A stretch of 10,434 nt of DNA from Lentzea sp. Lineage in GTDB: Bacteria > Actinomycetota > Actinomycetes > Mycobacteriales > Pseudonocardiaceae. The translations under genes and the position numbers were made by a program. The notes beneath the pieces were generated by a model, which saw only the letters and a list, made by a program, of their open reading frames with translations, was not told the origin of the DNA and did no database searches. The stretch covers positions 1-10,434 of the forward strand of contig JASLAV010000431.1 in the NCBI GenBank assembly GCA_030146905.1. The letters run 5' to 3'. Of this stretch, positions 1 to 6,378 are shown piece after piece (position 1 is the first letter of the stretch; each line of letters starts with the position of its first letter).

Positions 1-163
1 TGGTCACCTCGTCTGCCGCGCGTGTGGTTACGCGCTGACGTCGTCGGGAATGGTTATGACTCCCGCATCCAATCACGGAACCGGCGCTCGGGAAGAGATG
101 ACAGGGTGATCTGGTTGGGCTGATGGGGCGATAACGCCACCTACCGTCACCAAAGGGGCACGC
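1..163. other. Left-edge leader region, no supported gene
   Basis: Apart from the SigR-like promoter and the AAAGGGG ribosome binding site (152-158) of the next gene, nothing firm is seen. In M. tuberculosis the neighbour on this side of Rv2466c is the divergent pepN, so the start region of such a gene may lie just outside the window; this is inference only. Confidence 0.4.
90..116 (+). promoter_or_regulatory. SigR/SigH-like promoter for the DsbA-family gene
   Basis: A GGGAAG box (90-95) is followed by an 18-base spacer (96-113) and GTT (114-116). This matches the GGAAT-N18-GTT form used by thiol-oxidative-stress sigma factors of the SigR (Streptomyces) / SigH (Mycobacterium) type, with one mismatch in the -35 box. 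A start near 122-124 would leave a leader of about 40 bases before the ATG at 164. The M. tuberculosis homologue Rv2466c belongs to the SigH regulon, which supports the call. The element is short, so a chance match is possible. Confidence 0.45.
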
Positions 164-772
164 ATGACCGACAAGGCGAAGGTCGACTTCTACTTCGACC
201 CACTTTGCCCGTTCGCCTGGATCTCCTCCCGCTGGATCCTCGAGGTGGAGAAGGTCCGCGACATCGACCTCAGCTTCCACGTGATGAGCCTCGCCGTGCT
301 GAACGAGGGCCGTGACCTGCCCGAGCAGTACCAGGAGCTCATGACCAAGGGCTGGGGCCCGGTTCGCGTGGCCATCGCCGCGGAGCAGAAGTTCGGCAAC
401 GAGGTGCTGCCGAAGCTGTACGCCGCGATGGGCACGCGCATCCACAACGAGGGCAACCAGGACTTCACGGAGGTCATCAAGCTGGCCCTCGCGGACGCCG
501 ACCTGCCCGCCGAGCTGGCGGAGGCCGCCACCTCGACCGAGTACGACGAGGCGCTGCGGGCGAGCCACCACCGCGGCATGGACCCGGTCGGCATGGACGT
601 CGGCACGCCGACCATCCACATCGACGGCGTCGCGTTCTTCGGCCCGGTGCTGACCAAGATCCCGCGGGGCGAGGAGGCCGGCACGATCTTCGACGGCGCC
701 AGGATGCTCGCGGGCTTCCCGTACTTCTTCGAGCTCAAGCGCACGAGGACGGGCGAGCTGGACTTCAGCTGA
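164..772 (+). CDS. DsbA-family thioredoxin-fold protein, Rv2466c-type (mycothiol-dependent nitroreductase family)
   Basis: This 202-residue protein resembles M. tuberculosis Rv2466c along its whole length, the DsbA-like, mycothiol-linked nitroreductase/reductase of actinobacteria, and should be cytosolic since no signal peptide is visible. Family marks are [16 protein letters not shown] at about residues 9-24, [12 protein letters not shown] at 64-75, the GTPT cis-proline loop around Pro149, [16 protein letters not shown] at 158-173 and FFELKRTRT at 188-196. The active site reads Cys15-Pro-Phe-Ala18, where Rv2466c has Cys-Pro-Trp-Cys. Cys15 is the only cysteine in the protein, so it could act only as a one-thiol enzyme, presumably with mycothiol. 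The ATG is preceded by AAAGGGG (152-158). The gene stands alone, with a SigR-like promoter upstream and a strong hairpin about 100 bases downstream. The family assignment is firm; the substrate is unknown. Confidence 0.9.
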   Translation: MTDKAKVDFYFDPLCPFAWISSRWILEVEKVRDIDLSFHVMSLAVLNEGRDLPEQYQELMTKGWGPVRVAIAAEQKFGNEVLPKLYAAMGTRIHNEGNQDFTEVIKLALADADLPAELAEAATSTEYDEALRASHHRGMDPVGMDVGTPTIHIDGVAFFGPVLTKIPRGEEAGTIFDGARMLAGFPYFFELKRTRTGELDFS

Positions 773-868
773 GTTCTCCGTCCGGAGGCCTTCTGGGAGG
801 GCTTCACGCCGTCCGCGCTGCCCCGGCACGACGGTGAGGCGTCGCGGGCGGCTTTTCCGGTCGAGGGT

Positions 869-914
869 CAGTGGCGTCGTGCTCTGGTCTCCGTGACCCA
901 GCGCGGCGCCACTG
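869..914 (+). terminator. Strong stem-loop downstream of the DsbA-family gene, possible intrinsic terminator
   Basis: Bases 869-882 pair with 901-914 without interruption over 14 base pairs, including two G-U pairs. The 18-base apical part can add a few more pairs (TGG 885-887 with CCA 898-900). The stem ends in CCGTTCTGT with no real T-run, so it would be a U-poor terminator of the sort often seen in actinomycetes. Its place, about 100 bases after the stop of the preceding gene and before the next operator-like repeat, fits termination. A structured leader or small RNA is the alternative. Confidence 0.5.
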
Positions 915-978
915 CCGTTCTGTAGCTGTGCGGCGACGGCGACCTGGACGGGCGGCTCGGAGGTGACCGCGGCGAAGC

Positions 979-1021
979 GGTGTGACACTCTTGAGCTCGT
1001 CAGCGCCGCAAGTGTCACACC
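979..1021. promoter_or_regulatory. 11-bp inverted repeat, candidate operator upstream of the aldehyde dehydrogenase
   Basis: GGTGTGACACT (979-989) and AGTGTCACACC (1011-1021) are perfect reverse complements separated by 21 bases. Each arm also contains its own small palindrome, GTGT-G/C-ACAC (980-988 and 1012-1020), with centres 32 bp apart, about three helical turns. That is typical of two operator sites on the same DNA face, bound by a dimeric or paired regulator. The right arm ends five bases before the ribosome binding site of the ALDH gene, so binding there would block transcription or initiation. An attenuator hairpin is the alternative. No cognate regulator gene lies next to it in this window. 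Confidence 0.5.
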
Positions 1022-1026
1022 TGCTT

Positions 1027-1032
1027 GGAGGG
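1027..1032 (+). promoter_or_regulatory. Ribosome binding site fixing the ALDH start
   Basis: GGAGGG lies five bases before GTG 1038. It favours this start over the upstream in-frame ATG at 963, which has no Shine-Dalgarno and would force translation through the inverted repeat. Confidence 0.75.
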
Positions 1033-1037
1033 CTCTC

Positions 1038-2390
1038 GTGATCGAGGTCGTCAACCCCGCCACCGAGGAAGTCATCGGCACGCTCGCCGAAGGCACGCCG
1101 GCCGACGTCGACGCGGCCGTGGCCGCGGCGGTCGCGGCGTTCCCCGCGTGGTCGCAGACCTCGGCGGACGAGCGCGCCAAGGTGGTGCGGACGATCATCG
1201 ACGGCCTGCGGGACCGCGCGGGCGAGCTGGCGGCGACCATGACCCGCGAGATGGGCACGCCGCTGACGTTCAGCCAGAAGGTGCAGGTCACCAACCCGAT
1301 CGGCATCGCGGAAGGCGTCGCGAGCGTGCTGGAGGGCGGCTACTTCGAGCCGGAGGAGATCGGCAACTCGCTGGTCTTCCGCGAGCCGATCGGTGTCGTC
1401 GCCGCCATCACGCCGTGGAACTTCCCGCTGCAGCAGATGGTCGCGAAGGTCGTCCCCGCGCTCGCCGCGGGCAACACCGTGGTGCTCAAGCCGAGCGAGC
1501 TCGCGCCGGGCACCGCGGACCTGCTCGCCGAGATCGTCACCGCGGCCACCCCCGACGGCGTGTTCCACCTCGTCCACGGCACCGGCCCGGTCGTCGGCGA
1601 GGCGCTGGCCGCGCACGCGGACGTGGACATGGTGTCGTTCACCGGTTCCACCAGGGCGGGACGCCGGGTGTCGGCGGTGGCGGCGGAGACGGTCAAGCGG
1701 GTCGCGCTGGAGCTGGGCGGCAAGTCGGCGTGCATCGTGCTCGACGACGCCGACCTCGGCCGGGCGGTCAAGATCGCGGTCGCCAACTCGTTCATGAACA
1801 ACGGCCAGGCGTGCAGCGCGTGGACCCGGCTGCTGGTGCCGGCCGACCGCCACGACGAGGCTGTCGCGCTGGCGGCTCAAGCCGCCGCGAAGTACGCGCC
1901 GGCGGATCCGGCCGAGCCGTCGACGCGCATCGGACCGGCCGTGTCGAAGGCGCAGCGCGACCGCGTCACCGGCTACATCCGCAAGGGTGTCGAGGAGGGC
2001 GCGACGCTGGCCGCGGGCGGGCCGGACGCGCCGCTGCCGAAGGGCTTCTACGTCGCGCCGACGGTGTTCGGCGGTGTCACGCCGGAGATGACGATCGCGC
2101 AGGAGGAGATCTTCGGGCCGGTGCTCTCCGTCATGCCGTACGCGGACGAGGACGACGCGGTGCGCATCGCCAACTCCACCGTCTACGGGCTGGCGGGCGG
2201 CGTGTTCTCCGCCGACACCGACCGGGCGATGAGGGTGGCCAAGCGGCTGCGCACCGGCCAGGTCGACATCAACGCCGCCGCGTTCAACACGAGCGCGCCG
2301 TTCGGCGGCTACCGCCAGTCGGGCAACGGCCGCGAGTTCGGCAGGTTCGGCCTGGACGAGTTCTGCGAGATCAAGTCGATCCAGCGGTAA
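1038..2390 (+). CDS. NAD(P)-dependent aldehyde dehydrogenase
   Basis: This cytosolic enzyme of 450 residues would oxidise an aldehyde to the carboxylic acid with NAD(P)+. The ALDH superfamily motifs are all present: TPWNFP with Asn128, LKPSE with the cofactor-contacting Lys151, the Rossmann turn FTGST (201-205), ELGGKS with general base Glu225, and [13 protein letters not shown] with catalytic Cys259. The C-terminal half has [10 protein letters not shown] and [15 protein letters not shown]. The closing stretch ([12 protein letters not shown]) is typical of the broad actinobacterial ALDH group, whose substrates cannot be read from sequence. The protein is slightly shorter than the usual 470-500 residues, mainly at the N-terminus, but the start opens directly into the conserved VVNPATEE segment. 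The paired palindromes at 979-1021 are likely to control it. The next gene starts 41 bases downstream. Confidence 0.93.
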   Translation: MIEVVNPATEEVIGTLAEGTPADVDAAVAAAVAAFPAWSQTSADERAKVVRTIIDGLRDRAGELAATMTREMGTPLTFSQKVQVTNPIGIAEGVASVLEGGYFEPEEIGNSLVFREPIGVVAAITPWNFPLQQMVAKVVPALAAGNTVVLKPSELAPGTADLLAEIVTAATPDGVFHLVHGTGPVVGEALAAHADVDMVSFTGSTRAGRRVSAVAAETVKRVALELGGKSACIVLDDADLGRAVKIAVANSFMNNGQACSAWTRLLVPADRHDEAVALAAQAAAKYAPADPAEPSTRIGPAVSKAQRDRVTGYIRKGVEEGATLAAGGPDAPLPKGFYVAPTVFGGVTPEMTIAQEEIFGPVLSVMPYADEDDAVRIANSTVYGLAGGVFSADTDRAMRVAKRLRTGQVDINAAAFNTSAPFGGYRQSGNGREFGRFGLDEFCEIKSIQR

Positions 2391-2418
2391 TTGAGCTGCG
2401 AGTGCGGTCGTGGCGGCG

Positions 2419-2424
2419 TACTAC
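2419..2424 (+). promoter_or_regulatory. Candidate -10 box for leaderless transcription of the GNAT gene
   Basis: TACTAC sits at -13 to -8 relative to ATG 2432, where a -10 element would start the mRNA at the start codon itself. The ATG has no Shine-Dalgarno (GTACTACTGCTGCC precedes it). The last base departs from the TAnnnT consensus, and no good -35 is seen at 17-19 bases, so support is weak. Confidence 0.3.
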
Positions 2425-2431
2425 TGCTGCC

Positions 2432-3643
2432 ATGGCTGACCCCGCGCTGAGCATCAGGACCATCGACGACAGCGACCTCCCCGAGTTCCACCGGGTGTTC
2501 GCGTGGTCGTTCCTCGACGAGCCCGTCGGCGAGCACCGCTGGTTGAAGGTGCTGGAGCTCGACCGCACGCACGCCGTGTTCGACGGCGACGAGATGGTCG
2601 GCACCGGCGGCATCCTCACCCGCGAGCTCACCGTGCCCGGCGGCGCCCAGGCCCGCGTGGGCGCGGTGACCGTCGTGGGCGTCAAACCGGGTCATCGCCG
2701 TCGCGGCATGGCGTCGTTGCTGATGAAGACGCAGCTGAACAGCATCCGCGAGGCCGGCGAGTCGATCGCGATCCTCTGGGCGTCGGAGGGCGGGATCTAC
2801 CGCCGGTTCGGCTACGGCGAGCACGCGACGAGCCTGTCGATGATGACGATGCCGACGCGGATGCCGTTCCATCCCGGCGTGCCCGTGAGCACGACCCGGA
2901 TTCGCCAGGTCACGCGCGAGGAAGCGATGCCGTTCATGCGCGAGGTCCACGACCGGGTGCGCCGCGCGCGGACCGGCTGGCTCAGCAGGGTGGAGCAGTC
3001 GTGGGAGGTCCACCTCTCCGACGCCGAGCGCGACCGCGGCGGTCTCACGTCCTACCGCTACTGCCTGCACCCGGAGGGCTATGTCGTGTTCCGGGTGAAG
3101 CACGACGGGGACAGCGGCGGGCCGAAGCACGAGCTGCACGTGCGCGAGCTGGTCTGCGAGACCGAGCAGGCCTACGTGGACCTCTACCGGTTCCTGCTGG
3201 ACGTCGACCTCGCGGGCGGCATCTCCTTCTACACGGCCACCGACGACCCGGTCCTGCACATGGTCGACAACCCGCGGAAGGTGCGGCAGGAACTGTCCGA
3301 CGGGCTGTGGCTGCGGGTCGTCGACCTGGAGAAGGCGCTGCCGCTGCGCCGCTACCAGTCCGATGTGGACAGTGTGCTGGAGGTCGAGGACACCCTCTGC
3401 CCGTGGAACGCCGGTCGCTGGCGCCTCACCGTGAAGGCCGGCGAGGCGGTGGTGACCCGCACGGAGGACCCCGCGGACGTGTCGCTCGACGTCGCCGCGC
3501 TCGGCAGCGCATACCTCGGCGGCGTAAGGCTTTCCGTGCTCAGGCGCGCACACCGCGTGATCGAGCACACGGCCGGGCACGTCGACGCGCTCTCGATGGC
3601 GTTCCTCGGTACGCACGAGCCGCACTGCCCCGAGGTGTTCTGA
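2432..3643 (+). CDS. GNAT-family N-acetyltransferase, Eis-like
   Basis: This 403-residue protein has the length and layout of the Eis (enhanced intracellular survival) family: an N-terminal GNAT domain, a second degenerate GNAT domain and a C-terminal SCP2-like domain. It would transfer acetyl from acetyl-CoA to amines. The acetyl-CoA loop reads VVGVKPGHRRRGMASLLM at about residues 81-98. GIYRRFGYGEH (121-131) contains Tyr123, corresponding to the Eis general acid (Tyr126 in M. tuberculosis). The chain ends in Phe, as in M. tuberculosis Eis, whose terminal carboxylate serves as general base. Eis proteins are hexameric and can acetylate several amines of aminoglycosides, but many family members have unknown natural substrates, so drug resistance should not be assumed. 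The start lacks a Shine-Dalgarno; GTG 2402 is an in-frame alternative. The gene may be partly co-transcribed with the ALDH. Confidence 0.88.
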   Translation: MADPALSIRTIDDSDLPEFHRVFAWSFLDEPVGEHRWLKVLELDRTHAVFDGDEMVGTGGILTRELTVPGGAQARVGAVTVVGVKPGHRRRGMASLLMKTQLNSIREAGESIAILWASEGGIYRRFGYGEHATSLSMMTMPTRMPFHPGVPVSTTRIRQVTREEAMPFMREVHDRVRRARTGWLSRVEQSWEVHLSDAERDRGGLTSYRYCLHPEGYVVFRVKHDGDSGGPKHELHVRELVCETEQAYVDLYRFLLDVDLAGGISFYTATDDPVLHMVDNPRKVRQELSDGLWLRVVDLEKALPLRRYQSDVDSVLEVEDTLCPWNAGRWRLTVKAGEAVVTRTEDPADVSLDVAALGSAYLGGVRLSVLRRAHRVIEHTAGHVDALSMAFLGTHEPHCPEVF

Positions 3644-3687
3644 CGGAACTACGACCGGCGTTCACTCGTTGACGGTTTACCTGGTGT

Positions 3688-3693
3688 GGGAGG
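3688..3693 (+). promoter_or_regulatory. Ribosome binding site fixing the start at 3701
   Basis: GGGAGG is followed by seven bases and then GTG 3701. The in-frame GTG at 3686 overlaps this site and has no ribosome binding site of its own, so it is unlikely to be the start. Confidence 0.7.
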
Positions 3694-3700
3694 TAAAGCC

Positions 3701-4411
3701 GTGGGCACCATCGTGTGGGTCGTAGTGCTGGTACTGCTGGTCGCGGGTGTGTTCTACCTGGTCAGTCAGAGCAACGCGCGCAAGGCGCGTGAGCTCGACG
3801 ACGCCAAGGCGGAGGCCCGCCGGTGGGTCGAGCGGCTGGGCGGGCAGGTGATGAGCCTCACGGGCAGCAACACCGCGTCCACCCAGGCGCTGGCGGACGC
3901 GTCCGAGCGCTTCACCGCCGCCGGGTCGCAGATGGAGCAGGCCCGCACGATCCCGCAGGCGCGGCTGGTCACCCAGACCGCGATGGAGGGACTGCACTAC
4001 GTGCGCGCGGCGCGGGAGGCCATGGACATGGACCCCGGCCCCGCGCTGCCGGAGATCGCAGGGCAGAAGCAGGCCGGTGCCGTCAGCGAGGACCGCCGCG
4101 TCACCGTCGAGGGCCACCAGTACGCCGCGTCGCCGCAGTCCGGTTCGGGCACGCCCTACTACTACCCCGGCGGCATGGTCGCGGGACGCCCGGTGCCGCG
4201 TGGCTGGTACTCCGAGCCGTGGTGGAAGCCCGCTCTGGTGGCCGGCGCGTGGGGCGTGGGCACGTTCCTGCTGATGGACGCCATGTTCTCGGGCATGTAC
4301 GGGATCGGCGACTACGGCATGGGCGCCGGCGACATGGGCATGGGCGACATGGGCAGCGGCGCCGACACGGGCGACTCCGGCTTCGGTGACACGGGCGGCT
4401 TCGACTTCTAG
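3701..4411 (+). CDS. Membrane-anchored protein with a Gly/Asp/Met-rich tail, function unknown
   Basis: This protein of 236 residues has an N-terminal transmembrane helix (about residues 3-22, IVWVVVLVLLVAGVFYLV). A charged, probably helical or coiled-coil segment follows (about 24-112, starting NARKARELDDAKAEARRW). Then comes a Tyr/Pro-rich stretch (TPYYYPGGMVAGRPVPRGWY, 151-170), a second hydrophobic stretch (about 178-200) and a low-complexity tail of GMG, GDM and GFGD units (201-236) ending in Phe-Asp-Phe. Similar proteins occur in related actinomycetes, sometimes labelled DUF1542-like, but I know of no function. There is no enzyme motif and no cysteine. With one or two membrane segments, a structural or scaffolding role at the membrane is possible but unproven. 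It begins 57 bases after the acetyltransferase and converges on nei with a 13-base gap. Confidence 0.8.
   Translation: MGTIVWVVVLVLLVAGVFYLVSQSNARKARELDDAKAEARRWVERLGGQVMSLTGSNTASTQALADASERFTAAGSQMEQARTIPQARLVTQTAMEGLHYVRAAREAMDMDPGPALPEIAGQKQAGAVSEDRRVTVEGHQYAASPQSGSGTPYYYPGGMVAGRPVPRGWYSEPWWKPALVAGAWGVGTFLLMDAMFSGMYGIGDYGMGAGDMGMGDMGSGADTGDSGFGDTGGFDF
4328..4354 (+). repeat. Short direct repeat encoding Gly-Asp-Met-Gly units
   Basis: GGCGACATGGGC occurs at 4328-4339 and again at 4343-4354. It is part of the low-complexity end of the membrane-protein gene, encoding GDMGMGDMG, and could change length by slippage. Confidence 0.6.
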
Positions 4412-4424
4412 AGCGAGCCGGTCC

Positions 4425-5225
4425 TCACGGCTGGCAGACGGGGCACCAGAAGAGGTTGCGGCCGGCCAGTTCCGTGGTCAGGACTTCGGTGCCGCAGAGG
4501 AAGCACGGCTCCCCGGCACGGCGGTAGACGTACACCTCGCCGCCGTGCCGATCCATGCGCGGCGCCCTGCCCATGGCCCGCGGCATGTGCTCCGGCCGGA
4601 CGGTGTTGATCTGCCCGACCTTCACGCCGTCCTTCATCAGCACGACCAGGTCGGCCCAGATCGCGTCCCACAGCTCGCGGCTGACCTTGTTGCCGGCCAG
4701 CAACGGGTTCACGTTGTGCCGGAACAGCACCTCGGCGCGGTAGACGTTGCCGACGCCCGCCAGCACCCTCTGGTCCATGAGCAGCACGGCGAGGGACTGC
4801 TTCGACCTGGTGATCCGCTCGTGGGCGAGGTCCGGGTCGGCGTCGCGCCGCAACGGGTCGGGCCCCAGCCGGTCGCGGATGGCCTTGGCCTCCGCGGAGT
4901 TGAGCACCTCGCACGCCGTCGGCCCGCGCAGGTCGGTCCAGTGCGTCTCGCCGGCCATCCGCATGCGGACCTGGCCCACGGGCAGCAGGACCGGCAGCGG
5001 CGACTCGGTGAAGGTCCCGTACAGGCCGAGGTGGACGTGCACGACCGCGTCCGGGCCGTAGACGTGGAACAGGTGCTTCCCGTGCGCCTCGGCCCGGATG
5101 AGCTTGCGTCCGTCCACGAGGGACGCCGCGAAGCGCCCCTGCGGACTGCTGACGGCCACCGGCCTGCCCGCGTACCGGCGCTGGTGCAGCCGCGCGAGGC
5201 GGTGCAGCGTGTGACCCTCAGGCAC
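4425..5225 (-). CDS. nei: Fpg/Nei-family DNA glycosylase/AP lyase (endonuclease VIII type, Nei1-like)
   Basis: The product is a base-excision repair enzyme that removes oxidised bases and cleaves the abasic site, 266 residues long. The N-terminus is (Met)-Pro-Glu-Gly-His-Thr. Pro2 is the Schiff-base nucleophile and Glu3 the catalytic acid, and this PEGHT form marks the Nei branch. HGKHLFH carries the conserved Lys50. The helix-two-turn-helix has GVGNVYRAEVLFRH with Asn160. The C-terminal zinc finger has Cys241, Cys244, Cys261 and Cys264 (CFLC ... FWCPVCQ). It closely resembles M. tuberculosis Nei1 (Rv2464c). The start is GTG at 5225, inside the end of rpiB. The two genes overlap by 8 bases, implying translational coupling; rpiB is likewise next to nei1 in M. 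tuberculosis. Confidence 0.94.
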   Translation of the reverse strand: MPEGHTLHRLARLHQRRYAGRPVAVSSPQGRFAASLVDGRKLIRAEAHGKHLFHVYGPDAVVHVHLGLYGTFTESPLPVLLPVGQVRMRMAGETHWTDLRGPTACEVLNSAEAKAIRDRLGPDPLRRDADPDLAHERITRSKQSLAVLLMDQRVLAGVGNVYRAEVLFRHNVNPLLAGNKVSRELWDAIWADLVVLMKDGVKVGQINTVRPEHMPRAMGRAPRMDRHGGEVYVYRRAGEPCFLCGTEVLTTELAGRNLFWCPVCQP

Positions 5226-5685
5226 GCTTGCTCTCGTGGGCGCTGTCCTCGTACGCGCTGACCAGGTCGATGCGGCGCTGGTGCCGCGGCTCACCGGAGA
5301 ACGGCGTCTTGAGGAACGCGGAGACGATCTCGGTCGCCTCGTCGGTGGTGTGCTGGCGGGCACCGATGCCGACCAGCAGGGCGTCGTTGTGCTCACGGGC
5401 GAGCTGCGCGGTGGAGACGTTCCACGCCAGCGCGGCGCGAGCGCCCTTCACCTTGTTCGCGGCGATCTGCTCACCGTTGCCGGAACCGCCGATGACGACC
5501 CCGAGGCTGCCGGGGTCGGCGACGACCCGCTCGGCCGCGTCGGTGCAGAAGGCGACGTAGTCGTCCTGGGCGTCGTAGGTGTGAGCACCGACGTCGACGA
5601 CCTCGTAACCCTGCTCCTTGAGAGCCGTGGACAGGTGGGACTTCAGCTCGAAGCCCGCGTGGTCTGCTGCCAGATAGACGCGCAC
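5218..5685 (-). CDS. rpiB: Ribose-5-phosphate isomerase B
   Basis: This enzyme interconverts ribulose 5-phosphate and ribose 5-phosphate in the non-oxidative pentose phosphate pathway. The 155-residue chain shows the RpiB/LacAB fold marks: VYLAADHAGFELK at the N-terminus (Asp8-His9), GSLGVVIGGSGNGEQIAANK (59-78), REHND (97-101) with His99, GIGARQH (106-112), and RHQRRID (134-140). Residue 72 is Glu, as in the actinobacterial subgroup (Glu75 in M. tuberculosis), where E. coli RpiB uses a cysteine. The start is GTG without a Shine-Dalgarno; CAGACT at -13 to -8 is only a weak -10 match. It is the first gene of a leftward pair with nei and lies 21 bases from the divergent phosphatase gene. Confidence 0.95.
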   Translation of the reverse strand: MRVYLAADHAGFELKSHLSTALKEQGYEVVDVGAHTYDAQDDYVAFCTDAAERVVADPGSLGVVIGGSGNGEQIAANKVKGARAALAWNVSTAQLAREHNDALLVGIGARQHTTDEATEIVSAFLKTPFSGEPRHQRRIDLVSAYEDSAHESKRA

Positions 5686-5706
5686 GTCAAGGAGTCTGAC
5701 ACGCTG

Positions 5707-6378
5707 ATGGGTGTGTTCAGCCAGGAGGGGTACCAGCTGAAGCTGGAGTGGGGAATCGACGGCGTCACCGCGCTGCGGGGCTGTGACGTGCTGGTCGTCG
5801 TCGACGTGCTGTCGTTCACGACCTCGGTCGACCTGGTGGTCGGCAACGGCGGTCAGGTGCGGCCCTCGCGCTGGGAGCCCCGGTCGGGCAGGACCCTGCG
5901 ACCGGCGTCACTCGTGGGAGCCACCGGCGTGGTCGAGCTGCCGTCGCCGAACGGGTCCAACCTCTGCGCGCTCGCGGCCGGGACCGGTGCCCACGTGCTC
6001 GCGGCGTGCCTGCGCAACGCCCCGGCGGTGGCGCAGCGGGCCGCCGAGCTGGGGGAGACGATCGGTGTGGTCCCGGCGGGGGAGAGGTGGGGGCTCGACG
6101 TCCTCGGGACGGGACCGCGCGAGCTCGGCCCGTTGCGGCCGTGCGTCGAGGACCACCTGGGTGCGGGTGCGGTGCTCGCGGCATTGCGGGGGAGGGCCTC
6201 GCCGGAGGCACGGCTCGCGATCGCGGCGTTCAACAACACCGACGTGGCGGCGGCCGTGCGCGACTGCGGGTCGGGGCGGGAGCTGATCGACAACGGGCAC
6301 GCGGCGGACGTGGACCTGGCGGTCGAGCTCGGGGTGAGCGACGCGGTGCCCGTGCTGGTCGACGGGGTGCTGCGGTGA
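5707..6378 (+). CDS. 2-phosphosulfolactate phosphatase (ComB) family protein
   Basis: This is a 223-residue member of the ComB family, Mg2+-dependent phosphatases that convert 2-phospho-3-sulfolactate to 3-sulfolactate in archaeal coenzyme M synthesis. Signature stretches are CDVLVVVDVLSFTTSVDLVV (26-45), VELPSPNGSNLCALAAGTGA (76-95), ACLRNAPAVAQ (100-110), VVPAGERWG (121-129) and LRPCVEDHLGAGAVLAALRG (143-162). Actinomycetes are not known to make coenzyme M, so the natural substrate here is open. Compared with my recollection of relatives, the segment around residues 52-66 looks shortened and that around 129-142 lengthened. ATG 5707 is preceded by AAGGAG (5689-5694), twelve bases away, a rather long gap. 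The next gene overlaps its stop by four bases (GTGA). Confidence 0.85.
   Translation: MGVFSQEGYQLKLEWGIDGVTALRGCDVLVVVDVLSFTTSVDLVVGNGGQVRPSRWEPRSGRTLRPASLVGATGVVELPSPNGSNLCALAAGTGAHVLAACLRNAPAVAQRAAELGETIGVVPAGERWGLDVLGTGPRELGPLRPCVEDHLGAGAVLAALRGRASPEARLAIAAFNNTDVAAAVRDCGSGRELIDNGHAADVDLAVELGVSDAVPVLVDGVLR

Noticed and set aside
2..109. Possible 3' end of an upstream plus-strand gene with a CRACG metal-binding-like motif
   Set aside because: Only 35 codons are visible, third-base G/C is low in its second half, and the SigR-like promoter overlaps it; it cannot be supported without the sequence to the left.
773..925. In-frame continuation after the DsbA-like stop codon (50 codons starting VLRPEAFWEGF), possible read-through or gene remnant
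   Set aside because: No start codon, weaker third-base G/C than the true genes, and it covers the strong hairpin at 869-914; noncoding is the simpler reading.
804..1880. 358-codon minus-strand frame opposite the gap and the ALDH gene
   Set aside because: Arg/Asp/His-rich shadow with no recognisable domain; it lies antisense to conserved ALDH motifs.
2309..3625. 438-codon open frame on the minus strand opposite the acetyltransferase
   Set aside because: High G/C DNA makes long antisense frames common; the product is rich in His/Arg/Ala/Val with no domain, while the plus strand encodes a clear GNAT protein.
1025..3643. A single long plus-strand frame spanning the ALDH region and the acetyltransferase, suggesting a fusion protein
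   Set aside because: Its first part is an off-frame reading of the ALDH gene, rich in Arg/Gly and without domains; only the part from 2432 is real, and the ALDH has its own stop at 2390.
4416..4432. Small inverted repeat AGCCG/CGGCT between the convergent membrane-protein and nei genes
   Set aside because: A five-base stem without a T-run is too weak to call a terminator.
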